Shown here piece after piece: positions 1-8,015 of a stretch of DNA of 64,000 nucleotides. The translations under genes were made by a program, and so were the position numbers. Each line of letters begins with the position of its first letter. Position 1 is the first letter of the stretch. This DNA is from Actinomadura madurae (GTDB taxonomy: Bacteria > Actinomycetota > Actinomycetes > Streptosporangiales > Streptosporangiaceae): NCBI RefSeq assembly GCF_900115095.1, contig NZ_FOVH01000003.1, forward strand, positions 434,001 to 498,000, read 5' to 3'. Under the pieces are notes generated by a model that searched no databases, was not told where the DNA came from, and saw only the letters and a program-made list of their open reading frames with translations.

Positions 1-321
1 GCCGGGCGGATCCTCCGGCTTCGAAGGTTCCGGCTCGGCGGTCGTCGGCTCCGGCTCCGGTTCCGGCGGGGGCGGTTCGGGGGCCGGTGTCCCGGACGGT
101 GACGCCGTCGCGGACGGGGAGGCCGCCTGGAGCGGGAGGAGCCGCCCGGCCGAGCGGTCGCGGCTGGAGAGGGTGTCGCCGATGCCGAGGACGAGGGTGG
201 TCGCGGCCACGACGGTGGCGGTGGCGACGGCGCCGATCGCGAGCCAGGGGAGCCGGGACGTCCGCGGCGGGCGGGCGAGCTCCTCGCGCCGCCACCCGGT
301 GGGCGCCTCCTCGTCCGTCAT
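1..321 (-). CDS. Membrane-anchored protein with Pro/Glu-rich tail (partial, 3' end outside window)
   Basis: Reading leftwards from ATG 321, 107 residues are visible before the window edge, so the C-terminus is missing. After about 27 mainly polar residues there is one hydrophobic segment (about residues 28-50, Ala/Val/Thr/Leu-rich), then a short basic stretch and a long low-complexity tail of Ser, Thr, Pro and Glu (PEPEP runs) typical of a linker exposed outside the membrane. Its start codon overlaps the stop of the kinase-like gene upstream (ATGA at 318-321), so the two are probably co-translated. No family can be named from this part; a single-pass protein with an extracytoplasmic domain beyond the edge is the likely form. 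Confidence 0.7.
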   Translation of the reverse strand, partial: MTDEEAPTGWRREELARPPRTSRLPWLAIGAVATATVVAATTLVLGIGDTLSSRDRSAGRLLPLQAASPSATASPSGTPAPEPPPPEPEPEPTTAEPEPSKPEDPPG

Positions 322-1553
322 GCCTGGATGTTCGCGAGGACGCGGTTGAGCTCGTCCGCGAGGTCGGGCGACAGGCCGCGCTCCCGCTGCCGGGTCACGA
401 TCTTGTCCTGGAGCGAGGCGATCCGCCGGTTCACGTCCACCTTCCGGTCCGAGGTGAGGTCGTTCTCCAGGTTGGTGATGACGTTGTTCAGGTCGATCGC
501 GACGTCGGAGCGGATCTCGCCGGAGGCGTAGCCGCGGGAGACGATCGGGCGGAGCCGGCCGAGCGCGCTCGTCACGCCCGGGTCCGTCGCGCGGGGCCCG
601 GTCCGCGGCGTCGTGGGCGGGGCGGACGGCGGCGCGGCGGCGCCCGTCCGGGTGGGCGGCGGGACGGTGACCGGGCTGCGCGGCGCCGACACGAGGATCG
701 CGGCGGCGGCCGTGCCCGGGATCGCGACCACCAGGGCCGCCGCGGCGAGGCGGACGCCCGTCCTGCCGCGGCGGCGGGGACGCGGCGCGGGCGGCGGCCG
801 CATGGTCCTGGTGCGCTGCTCGGTCCGCGGGGCCGCGCCCGGCGCGGCGAAGACCGCGTTCGGCGGGCCGTCGTCGCCGGCGAGCAGGTCGGCGATCTCG
901 CCGGCGGACGGGGCGTCCGCGCCCAGGCAGCGGGCGGCGAGCGCGGACAGCTCCCCGGACGCCCCGGGCGCGAGGCAGGAGCCGATGACGGTGCCGAGCG
1001 CCCGCACGTCGGCCGCCTTCGCGTCGGCGGCGAGCGCGAGCCGCGTCCCGGGCTCGGCGGGATCGCGCGCGTCGCGCACGATCCCGCCGATGCCCATGTC
1101 GACGACCTTGACCTCGTCGCACGTGAGCATGACCTTGCCCGGCTCCAGGTCGCCGTGCAGGACCCCGGCGGCGTGCGCGGCCTCCAGCGCCGCGGCGATC
1201 TGGCCGCAGACGTCGGCCGCCTCGGACGCGGTGAGCGGACCGCGCCCGAGCCGGTCGGCGAGCGTCTCGCCGTCGAGGTACTCGGTGACGACGAAGGACG
1301 CCAGCCGCCCGGAGGCGTCGCGCGTCTGATCGCTGTCGTAGACCGTCTCCAGGACGGCGTGGGACAGCCCGGCGGCGCGGTTGACGCCCTCCTGGAACGC
1401 GCGGCGCAGGTCGGCGCGGTCGGGGGTCAGCAGCTTCACCGCGACGCGGCGGCCGAGCAGCTCGTCCCAGGCGCGCCAGACCTCCATCGTCCCGCCGTCG
1501 TCGAGACGTTCCACGAGGCGGTAGCGATCCGTCAGCCGCAAGCCCGATTCCAC
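318..1553 (-). CDS. Membrane-anchored Ser/Thr kinase-like protein, probable pseudokinase
   Basis: 411 residues from a GTG start. Residues 10-230 align with the bacterial PknB-type kinase fold: VAVK supplies the ATP-anchoring Lys40, HGD (133-135) the catalytic-loop Asp and DMG (152-154) the metal-binding Asp. Key parts are altered: the glycine loop reads LDDGGTMEV, the catalytic-loop Lys and Asn are replaced (HGDLEPGKVM, with Glu137 and Lys140), and no APE-type activation segment is visible. A basic Pro/Arg-rich linker precedes one membrane helix (about 265-290), and the outer part is a helical module of about 80 residues resembling FIMAH-type domains. The gene is coupled by ATGA to the membrane protein at 1-321. 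It could be a catalytically weak or dead kinase acting as a sensor or scaffold. Confidence 0.8.
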   Translation of the reverse strand: MESGLRLTDRYRLVERLDDGGTMEVWRAWDELLGRRVAVKLLTPDRADLRRAFQEGVNRAAGLSHAVLETVYDSDQTRDASGRLASFVVTEYLDGETLADRLGRGPLTASEAADVCGQIAAALEAAHAAGVLHGDLEPGKVMLTCDEVKVVDMGIGGIVRDARDPAEPGTRLALAADAKAADVRALGTVIGSCLAPGASGELSALAARCLGADAPSAGEIADLLAGDDGPPNAVFAAPGAAPRTEQRTRTMRPPPAPRPRRRGRTGVRLAAAALVVAIPGTAAAAILVSAPRSPVTVPPPTRTGAAAPPSAPPTTPRTGPRATDPGVTSALGRLRPIVSRGYASGEIRSDVAIDLNNVITNLENDLTSDRKVDVNRRIASLQDKIVTRQRERGLSPDLADELNRVLANIQA

Positions 1554-1740
1554 TCGGCGTCACCCTCGTCGCTGTCCGGCGCCGGGCGTGGTCCCGGCAT
1601 GTCAGGAGATACGCGCCGCCGGTGCGGCGGGTTCGACGGGGTCTCATTGGATTATTCGTCAGCCGTCTTGATGTTGAGATTCCTTGGTCCAACTGAAAGG
1701 ATCTGAAACTCATGATCCCCGATGGCGGACTGGGGTGACC

Positions 1741-2571
1741 ATGACCGAGGCTTCCATTGTCGTGCCCGTCGCATTGCTGGCCCTTGCGGCCGTTCCGGGC
1801 ATGCATTTCGATCTGATGCGCGGGCGCCGGGAACGACCCCGCCTGGCGGCCGTGCCCCCGCGGTGCCCGCGGGTCCTCATCGCGGGGACGCTGATCACGA
1901 CCGTGACCCTGACCGTGCTGGAAGCCCTGGGTCAGGGCTCGCTGCTCGGTCTCGGGGACCTCCTCGGCGGGCGCGCCGCCCCGGGGATCTCCCCGCCGGA
2001 GGCGATCTGGTCGGTCTGCTGTTACCTCGCGTTTTCCCTGACGTTGTCCTCACTCGCCGCGGCGGTATTGGCGCGGCTGGAGAATCGTCCCGGGCCATTT
2101 CCGGCGGCCGTGCGTCCGGGCACGCGATTGCGCACCGACTATTCCGAACGCGAGGTCGAACTGGAAATCACGCTGAACAGCGGCGCGACCTTTCGGGGGC
2201 TGCTCGGGGACGAGTCCGCGGGGCGCGGCCCCGAGGTGCCCTTCATCACCCTGTGCGGGCCGATCTTCCAGCTGGACGGGCACGGGAAGCCGCTGCCGCT
2301 GGACGCGCTGCACTGGGAGCGGATGGTCGTGCCGACCCGGGCCGTGACGAGCGTCCTCGTGCGCCCGGTCGAGGAGCAGCCGCCGCCGACGGTGTTCCGG
2401 GGCGTCCCGTCCCGGCACTCCGCGCCGCGGCTGCGGCTGCGCGACCAGCTGAGGACGCTCGTCGAGCAGTGCTACGAGTACCGGCTCGCGCCGCGCCCGC
2501 TCGCCAAGCTCCTCGCGCTGCAGATGGTGGTGATCGCGCTGGTCGGCGCGGTGACCGGCGCGATCACCTGA
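1741..2571 (+). CDS. Integral membrane protein of unknown function (DUF6338-like)
   Basis: 276 residues. The ATG at 1741 is preferred because the upstream extension lacks a clear ribosome site and the protein then opens directly with a membrane helix (TEASIVVPVALLALAAV). Further hydrophobic segments lie near residues 47-65 and 85-110 and at the C-terminus (about 252-275), with a soluble middle part containing two short beta-rich stretches (EVELEITLNSGATFRG and FITLCGPIFQLDG). The pattern of N-terminal helices followed by a small cytosolic beta domain resembles the actinobacterial DUF6338 family, but this is recognition by appearance only. It ends 3 bp from the convergent oxidoreductase gene. 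Confidence 0.72.
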   Translation: MTEASIVVPVALLALAAVPGMHFDLMRGRRERPRLAAVPPRCPRVLIAGTLITTVTLTVLEALGQGSLLGLGDLLGGRAAPGISPPEAIWSVCCYLAFSLTLSSLAAAVLARLENRPGPFPAAVRPGTRLRTDYSEREVELEITLNSGATFRGLLGDESAGRGPEVPFITLCGPIFQLDGHGKPLPLDALHWERMVVPTRAVTSVLVRPVEEQPPPTVFRGVPSRHSAPRLRLRDQLRTLVEQCYEYRLAPRPLAKLLALQMVVIALVGAVTGAIT

Positions 2572-2574
2572 CCG

Positions 2575-5500
2575 TCACACCCGGCTCGGCGACCGCCCGG
2601 CGCGCCAGGCGGCGAGCAGCTCGCGGAGCCGCTCCTCGTAGCGGGCGATGTTCGCGGCCTTGACGTCCTCGTACCCGCGGACCATGTCCGGCAGGCCGGC
2701 GATCTCGACGGCGAGGTCGTGGCGGCCGGCGTCCAGCCCGGCGACCAGCTCGTTCACGACCGCGACGTAGCCGGTCACGAGGCGGCGTTCCGCGCGGCGC
2801 TGGGCGGTGGCGCCGAACGGGTCGAGCGGGGTGCCGCGCAGCCGCCGCATCGCGCGCAGCGCGCGGAACGCCGGGCGCGCCGACCGGCCGAGCGCGATCT
2901 TCCGGTCCATGCCCATCGCCCGCAGCAGCGGCGGGTGCAGCATGTACGCGACCGTGGAGCCGGGCCCGAACTGCTCCTCGGCGCGGCGGGCGAGCTCCGG
3001 GTCGAGGTGCAGGCGCGCGACCTCGTACTCGTCCTTGTAGGCCATCAGCTTGTACAGGTTGCGCGCGACGGCGACCGCGAGCCGCCCGTCGGCGCCCGCC
3101 CGCTCCTCCGCCCTGGCGACGCGCAGCACGGCGTCCAGGTACCGCCTGGCGAGCGCCAGGTTCTGGTACGCGGCGAGGTCGCGGACGCGGATCCGCAGGA
3201 CGCGGGCCAGCTCGCCCTCCACGCCCGACGCGTCGACCAGGTCCAGCGCGGCCGGCGCGGTCGCGTCCAGCGGCCTCGGGGCCGTCGCCGGTGCCGAGGC
3301 CGGCGGGGCCGCCCAGCCCGGTTCGAGGACGAGGCGGCGCCCCGCCCGGAACGCCTGGACGTTCGCCTCGACCTGCACGCCGTTCAGCGCGAGCGCCTCT
3401 TCGATCGCCTTCGCCGACAGCGGCAGCAGCCCGGACTGGTAGGCGGCGCCGACCACGACGAAGTTGGCCGTGGCCGTGCCGCCGAACCAGCGTTCGGCGA
3501 GCGCGAGCGCGTCGAGGGCGACCAGCCGGTCCGCGCGGGTGCGGTCCGCGATCCGCCGGACGAGGGACGCGCCGGGCGGCAGCGACGCCGACGTGTCGAC
3601 GATCATCCGCCCGGTCGGGACCTCGCTGGTCGACACGACCGCGGCGGTGCGGTCCGGGGCGCAGCGGCGCAGGTTCGGCTCGGAGGTCCCGGCGAGCGAG
3701 TCGAACACCAGGTAGGCGTCGGCGCCGCCCGCTCCGACCATGCCCGGCCGATCCCGTCCGGCGTCCCCGATCCGCAGGTGCGACACGACCGCGCCGGCCT
3801 TCTGGCTGAGCCCGGTCTGGTCGAGCGCGCGGGCGTGGCGGCCGTCGACGAGCGCGGCGGTCGCGAGGACCTGGTTGACGGTGACGACGCCGGTGCCGCC
3901 GATGCCGACGAGCAGGACGTCCGCCGACTCGGGACGGGACGCGGGCTCCTCCAGCTCACCGATCCGCGGCAGTGCCGGACGGGCCTTCTTCTCGCCGGGG
4001 ACGACGGTGACGAACGAGGGGCAGTCACCGTCCAAGCACGAGTAGTCCTTGTTGCAGGACGTCTGGTTGATCTGCGTCTTGCGCCCGAACTCGGTCTCGA
4101 CCGGCTCGACGCTCAGGCAGTTCGACTTGGTGCCGCAGTCGCCGCAGCCCTCGCAGACCGCCTCGTTGATCAGCACGCGGGTCTGCGGGTCGGGAACGAG
4201 GCCGCGCTTGCGCTTGCGCCGGGTCTCGGCCGCGCAAGCCTGGTCGTACAGCAGCACGGTGACGCCGGGGATCTCGCGCAGCTCCCGCTGGACGGCGTCG
4301 AGGTCGTCGCGGTGCCGGACCTTGACGCCCGGCGCCCAGTCCGTCCCGCGCGGGTAGCGGGACGGGTCGTCCGCCACCACGACGATCTTCGCGACGCCCT
4401 CGGCGTGCAGCATCCGGGTGACCGCGGCCGGGTCGGAGCCGCCGTCGGCGTCCTGCCCGCCGGTCATCGCGACAGCCGCGTTGTAGAGGATCTTGAACGT
4501 GATGCGGGTGCCCGCCGCGACGGCCTGCCGGACGGCGAGGCTGCCCGAGTGGAAGAACGTCCCGTCGCCGAGGTTCTGGAACATGTGCGGCGTGTCGCTG
4601 AACGGGGCCGCGCCGACCCACATGGCGCCCTCCCCGCCCATCTGGGTCGTGCCGATGCTGCGGTCCTGGAAGACGGTCATCACGTGGCAGCCGATGCCGC
4701 TCGCCGCGATCGACCCGTCCGGGACGACGGTCGAGCGGTTGTGCGGGCAGCCGGAGCAGAAGTAGGGCGTGCGGGCGGCGCCGAGCAGCTCGATCTTCGG
4801 CTTGCGCGGCGCCAGGACCGGGTCGCGCAGGTCGAGGTGCTCCTCGCCGACGCGGTCGGCGAGGAACCGGGCGAGGGCCCGGGTGATCCGGTCGGCCTCC
4901 AGGCTCCCGTCCGGTGGGACAAGGTCGGCGCCGTCCCGCACGTCCCGGGGGGTGTGGGGGGTCGTCCCCCCACCCAGGGCAGGCCCGTGCTTGCCGTGGA
5001 CGGCGGGGCGCTCCGCCAGGTCGTACAGCAGGTCGCGGATCTGCGTCTCGACGAACGGCCGCTTCTCCTCCACCACGACGATCTCGCGGAGGCCGCGCGC
5101 GAACTCCCTGAGCCGGTCGGCGTCCAGCGGGTAGATCATGGCGAGCCGCAGCAGCCGGACGCCGCGCCGGGCGAGCGCCTCGTCGTCCAGGCCCAGCCGG
5201 TCGAGGGCCTCGCGCAGTTCCAGGTAGGTGCGCCCGGCGGCGACGAGCCCGACGGCCGCGTCACCGGTGGCGCCCTCGATCCGGTCGAGGCCGTTCGCGG
5301 CGGCATAGGCCGCGGCCGCCCGCAGCCGGCCCTCCAGGACCTCGGGTTCGAGGGACGTCGTGTCCTTGAGGTCGACGCCCGGCCTGCGCGTCGGCCGCCA
5401 CGGACGTCCCCGCCAGCTGAAGGCGGGGAGCACCGGGTCGGGCACCGGCTCGGCGTCCACCGTCTCGTACGAGTCGGCGACATCCGTGACGACCTTGAAA

Positions 5501-6099
5501 CCCGTCCAGGCGCCGCTGAACCGGGACATCTCGAACCCGTGCCGCCCCAGCCGGAGCAGGTCGCCCACCGACGCCGGGACCAGCACGGGCATGAACGCCT
5601 CGGCGAGCGCGCCCTCCGTCGCGGAGGGAAGCGTGGACGACTTCGCGGACGGGTCGTCGCCCACCACGGCGAGCACCCCGCCGCGCTCGGACGTCCCCAG
5701 CCAGTTCGCGTGCTTGAAGGCGTCCAGCGACCGGTCGACGCCCGGCGCCTTGCCGTACCAGAGGCCGAAGACGCCCTGGTAGCGCGGCCCCGGAAGGTGG
5801 TCCACGAGCTGCGACCCGTACACCGCGGTCGCCGCGAGCTCCTCGTTCACCCCGGGCACGAACCGGATGTCGTTGCCCTCCAGGAGCCTCGCGTCGCGCA
5901 TCAGCCGCTGGTCGAGGCCGCCCAGCGGGGACCCGCGGTAGCCGGACACGAACCCGGCGGTGGTCCAGCCGCGGCGGGCGTCCGCGCGCCGCTGGTCCAG
6001 CAGCAGCCGGACGAGGGCGTGCACGCCGCCGATCGCGATCCGCCCGCGCTCCAGTTCGAGCCGGTCGCGGAACGGCGAGGAAGAAACGGTGGTGCTCAT
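2575..6099 (-). CDS. Indolepyruvate:ferredoxin oxidoreductase, fused form
   Basis: 1174 residues from ATG 6099. It oxidatively decarboxylates aryl- and branched 2-oxoacids to acyl-CoA, passing electrons to ferredoxin, in amino-acid breakdown. Visible in order: an N-terminal pyrimidine-type domain; a CSGCPHN cluster site near residue 446; a thiamine diphosphate motif (GDGTF near 510 with a downstream Asn); ferredoxin-like cysteines CEGCGDCG near 650 and SCNKDYSCLDGDCP about 35 residues later; and a gamma-type domain opening with VGIGGTGVVTVNQVL and containing GLSQKAGAVVSH. Length is normal for the single-chain alpha/beta/gamma fusion. A C-run palindromic repeat is embedded in frame near residue 378, giving the odd stretch GGGTTPHTPRD. 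A divergent Lrp gene and operator lie just upstream. Confidence 0.93.
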   Translation of the reverse strand: MSTTVSSSPFRDRLELERGRIAIGGVHALVRLLLDQRRADARRGWTTAGFVSGYRGSPLGGLDQRLMRDARLLEGNDIRFVPGVNEELAATAVYGSQLVDHLPGPRYQGVFGLWYGKAPGVDRSLDAFKHANWLGTSERGGVLAVVGDDPSAKSSTLPSATEGALAEAFMPVLVPASVGDLLRLGRHGFEMSRFSGAWTGFKVVTDVADSYETVDAEPVPDPVLPAFSWRGRPWRPTRRPGVDLKDTTSLEPEVLEGRLRAAAAYAAANGLDRIEGATGDAAVGLVAAGRTYLELREALDRLGLDDEALARRGVRLLRLAMIYPLDADRLREFARGLREIVVVEEKRPFVETQIRDLLYDLAERPAVHGKHGPALGGGTTPHTPRDVRDGADLVPPDGSLEADRITRALARFLADRVGEEHLDLRDPVLAPRKPKIELLGAARTPYFCSGCPHNRSTVVPDGSIAASGIGCHVMTVFQDRSIGTTQMGGEGAMWVGAAPFSDTPHMFQNLGDGTFFHSGSLAVRQAVAAGTRITFKILYNAAVAMTGGQDADGGSDPAAVTRMLHAEGVAKIVVVADDPSRYPRGTDWAPGVKVRHRDDLDAVQRELREIPGVTVLLYDQACAAETRRKRKRGLVPDPQTRVLINEAVCEGCGDCGTKSNCLSVEPVETEFGRKTQINQTSCNKDYSCLDGDCPSFVTVVPGEKKARPALPRIGELEEPASRPESADVLLVGIGGTGVVTVNQVLATAALVDGRHARALDQTGLSQKAGAVVSHLRIGDAGRDRPGMVGAGGADAYLVFDSLAGTSEPNLRRCAPDRTAAVVSTSEVPTGRMIVDTSASLPPGASLVRRIADRTRADRLVALDALALAERWFGGTATANFVVVGAAYQSGLLPLSAKAIEEALALNGVQVEANVQAFRAGRRLVLEPGWAAPPASAPATAPRPLDATAPAALDLVDASGVEGELARVLRIRVRDLAAYQNLALARRYLDAVLRVARAEERAGADGRLAVAVARNLYKLMAYKDEYEVARLHLDPELARRAEEQFGPGSTVAYMLHPPLLRAMGMDRKIALGRSARPAFRALRAMRRLRGTPLDPFGATAQRRAERRLVTGYVAVVNELVAGLDAGRHDLAVEIAGLPDMVRGYEDVKAANIARYEERLRELLAAWRAGRSPSRV
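4947..4972 (-). repeat. C-run palindromic repeat, copy A (inside the oxidoreductase gene)
   Basis: Read on the minus strand this is six G, ACGA, six C, ACA, six C, followed by GG. The first half is a perfect hairpin (4955-4972, 7-bp stem with a four-base loop). The same pattern recurs at 13256, 17030 and 32863 and in degenerate form at 39005. Here it keeps the reading frame open and adds a Gly/Thr/Pro stretch to the protein. Confidence 0.75.
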
Positions 6100-6151
6100 G
6101 CTGGCATTGAGCACGTTCCGCTGAGCGGTGTGCAAGATGGCGGGACGATAA

Positions 6152-6168
6152 TTGAGCGGATTGCTCAA
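6152..6168. promoter_or_regulatory. Lrp-type palindromic operator
   Basis: TTGAGC-GGATT-GCTCAA is a perfect inverted repeat with a 5-bp spacer, placed between the divergent oxidoreductase and Lrp genes. A further TTGAGC half-site lies at 6107-6112, beside the oxidoreductase start. Lrp/AsnC proteins bind spaced half-sites of this kind. Control of both genes by the adjacent regulator is inferred. Confidence 0.7.
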
Positions 6169-6202
6169 GTCAGGACCGAGTCACCCGCTGGAGCTGAGCA
6201 TT

Positions 6203-6685
6203 GTGACCCGTACCACGCTTCTCGACCTCCAGATCCTCCGCCGCCTCGTCGAACAGCCCCGCATCGGCGTCACCGAGCTGGCCGCCAAGCTCGGCATCGC
6301 CCGCAACACCGCGCACGCGCGTGTCGAGCGGCTCGAACGCGAGGGGGTGATCGGCCATCGCGGCCGGGAGGTCGACCTCGGCGCGATCGGCTTCGAGCTG
6401 ACCGCCTTCGTCACGCTGGAGGTCGCGCAGGGCCGGCTCCGCGAGGCGGCCGTCGCGCTCTCGGCGATCCCGCGCGTCCTGGAGGTCCTCGGCATCACCG
6501 GCCAGGGGGACCTCCTGGTGCGCGCGGTCGCCCCGAACGGCAAGCAGCTGCACGAGGTGATCGACTCGATCCTGGCGTGCCCCGGCGTCCGCCGCAGCAC
6601 CACCTCGATCGTCCTGACCCACCAGGTCCCGTTCCGCGTCGGCCCTCTCCTGGAGGACGAGGAGAACCGGGCCCGCGCCCGCTGA
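6203..6685 (+). CDS. Lrp/AsnC-family transcriptional regulator
   Basis: 160 residues from GTG 6203, chosen because GGAG lies nine bases upstream; an upstream ATG at 6152 would start inside the operator palindrome. The N-terminus is an Lrp-type winged helix (DLQILRRLVEQPRIGVTELA, then a recognition helix around GIARNTAHARVERLE). The C-terminal half is the ligand-binding ferredoxin-like domain, with GITGQGDLLVRAVA and VRRSTTSIVLTHQVP. It is transcribed away from the indolepyruvate oxidoreductase gene and the shared intergenic palindrome suggests it controls that gene and itself, probably in response to an amino acid or 2-oxoacid. The effector cannot be told from sequence. Confidence 0.9.
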   Translation: MTRTTLLDLQILRRLVEQPRIGVTELAAKLGIARNTAHARVERLEREGVIGHRGREVDLGAIGFELTAFVTLEVAQGRLREAAVALSAIPRVLEVLGITGQGDLLVRAVAPNGKQLHEVIDSILACPGVRRSTTSIVLTHQVPFRVGPLLEDEENRARAR

Positions 6686-6722
6686 CGGCCGCCGGCCCGG
6701 CCGGCGGCGGAGCGGCCGGCCT

Positions 6723-7946
6723 TCAGGCCACGGATCGGCGCACCAGCAGGAGGGCGACGTCGTCGCTGGCCGGCTCCCGGCCGATGAGCTCCGACATCAC
6801 CGCGGCGGCGACCTGCTCCGGCGGGCCGGCGTAGGCCGCCCCGCAGAGCTTCTCGATGCCGGTGAGGATCGAGTTGTCCCGGCGCTCGATCAGCCCGTCG
6901 GTGTAGAAGCCCAGCAGGGAGCCCGGGTCAAGATCGACGGTCGCGGTGCGGCGGGGGGCCACCTCGTCCAGGCCGATCAGGACGTCGAAGGCCACGTCGA
7001 CGGCGCGGGCCGGGGAGCCCGGCGCGGCGAAGATCGGGGGAGGATGGCCCGCCGAGGACACCCGGACCCGGCCCGTGACGGGATCGCACAGCGCGTACAG
7101 GACGGTGGCCGTCGCCTCGGGCTCGAAGTGCAGCATCTTCCGGTTGAGCCTGTGCAGGACCTCCGCCGGATCGTCCGATTCCAGCGCGTAGGCACGCAGG
7201 GCGCTGCGCATCCGGCCCATGACGACGGCCGCCGGCAGCCCGTGCCCGGCCACGTCCCCCATGACGATGCCGATCTCGCCCGTGGGGAGCGGGAACACGT
7301 CGTACCAGTCCCCGCCCACGATCGCCTTGCCGGGACGGTAGCGCGCGGCCAGCTCGAAGCCGGGCACGTCGGGAAGCTCGGACGGGATCAGGCTGCGCTG
7401 CAGTTCCTGCGCTCCCGCGCGTTCGGCCTGACTCAGCATCGACTGCACCGCCATTGCCGCCTGGGAAGCCGCGATCTGAAGGAGCTCCTCTTCCTCCGCG
7501 GTGAAGCGGCGCGGGGCGAGCGTCCCGACGTGCATGACGCCCACCAGGGTGCCGCTGCGGATGAGCGGCACGCCGAGCAGGGAGTGCAGGCCCTTCTGGA
7601 CCAGGAGCGGGTTGAACACGTCGGCGGTGGACACGTCGGCGATGTAGATCGGCCGCCGCTCTTCGGCGACGCGTCCGGCGAACCCGCGGCCCATCGGGAC
7701 GTGGGCCGCCTGGACGACCTCTTCTTCGAGGCCCCGCGCGGCGGTCGCCACGAGATCGCGCCCCGGCTTGTCGAGGAGCAGGACGGTCGCTGTGTCCACC
7801 TCCAGGACGTCCTTGACCCGTTCGAGGAGCGTGTCCAGAAACTGGTCGACGTCCACGTGGGTGAACGTCTCGCCGAGGATCGCCTGGATGTTCTCCAGCT
7901 TCCTGGCTGCAGCGCCCTCCATAGCGCTCGACGCGTTGTCCACCAT
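6723..7946 (-). CDS. GAF-domain PP2C/SpoIIE-type serine phosphatase
   Basis: 407 residues from ATG 7946 (a GTG one codon earlier is equally possible). Residues 20-170 form a GAF domain (FLDTLLERVKDVLEVDTATVLL and GVPLIRSGTLVGVMHVGT). Residues 200-405 are the SpoIIE/RsbU phosphatase domain with metal-binding aspartates in GGDWYDVF, GDVAGHG and SDDVALLL. Family members dephosphorylate anti-sigma-factor antagonists in stress-type partner-switching pathways. There is no PAS or kinase-like ATPase domain and no membrane helix, so it is a cytoplasmic sensor-phosphatase whose signal is presumably sensed by GAF. No antagonist or anti-sigma gene lies next to it, so its partners must be encoded elsewhere. 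Confidence 0.9.
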   Translation of the reverse strand: MVDNASSAMEGAAARKLENIQAILGETFTHVDVDQFLDTLLERVKDVLEVDTATVLLLDKPGRDLVATAARGLEEEVVQAAHVPMGRGFAGRVAEERRPIYIADVSTADVFNPLLVQKGLHSLLGVPLIRSGTLVGVMHVGTLAPRRFTAEEEELLQIAASQAAMAVQSMLSQAERAGAQELQRSLIPSELPDVPGFELAARYRPGKAIVGGDWYDVFPLPTGEIGIVMGDVAGHGLPAAVVMGRMRSALRAYALESDDPAEVLHRLNRKMLHFEPEATATVLYALCDPVTGRVRVSSAGHPPPIFAAPGSPARAVDVAFDVLIGLDEVAPRRTATVDLDPGSLLGFYTDGLIERRDNSILTGIEKLCGAAYAGPPEQVAAAVMSELIGREPASDDVALLLVRRSVA

Positions 7947-8015
7947 CACACTTTATTGTGGCTAACTACCAGTTCACCACAATTGCATGGTCAAGGGGGA
8001 GATGTCCCGTCCGGC

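Noticed and set aside
87-1706. Plus-strand open frame opposite the kinase-like gene
   Set aside because: Composition is Arg/Gly-rich without motifs, while the minus strand gives a clear kinase fold.
2719-6834. Plus-strand open frame of more than 1300 codons opposite the oxidoreductase
   Set aside because: It mirrors the third-position GC bias of the real minus-strand gene, has Arg/Gly/Ala-rich meaningless sequence and no family motifs.
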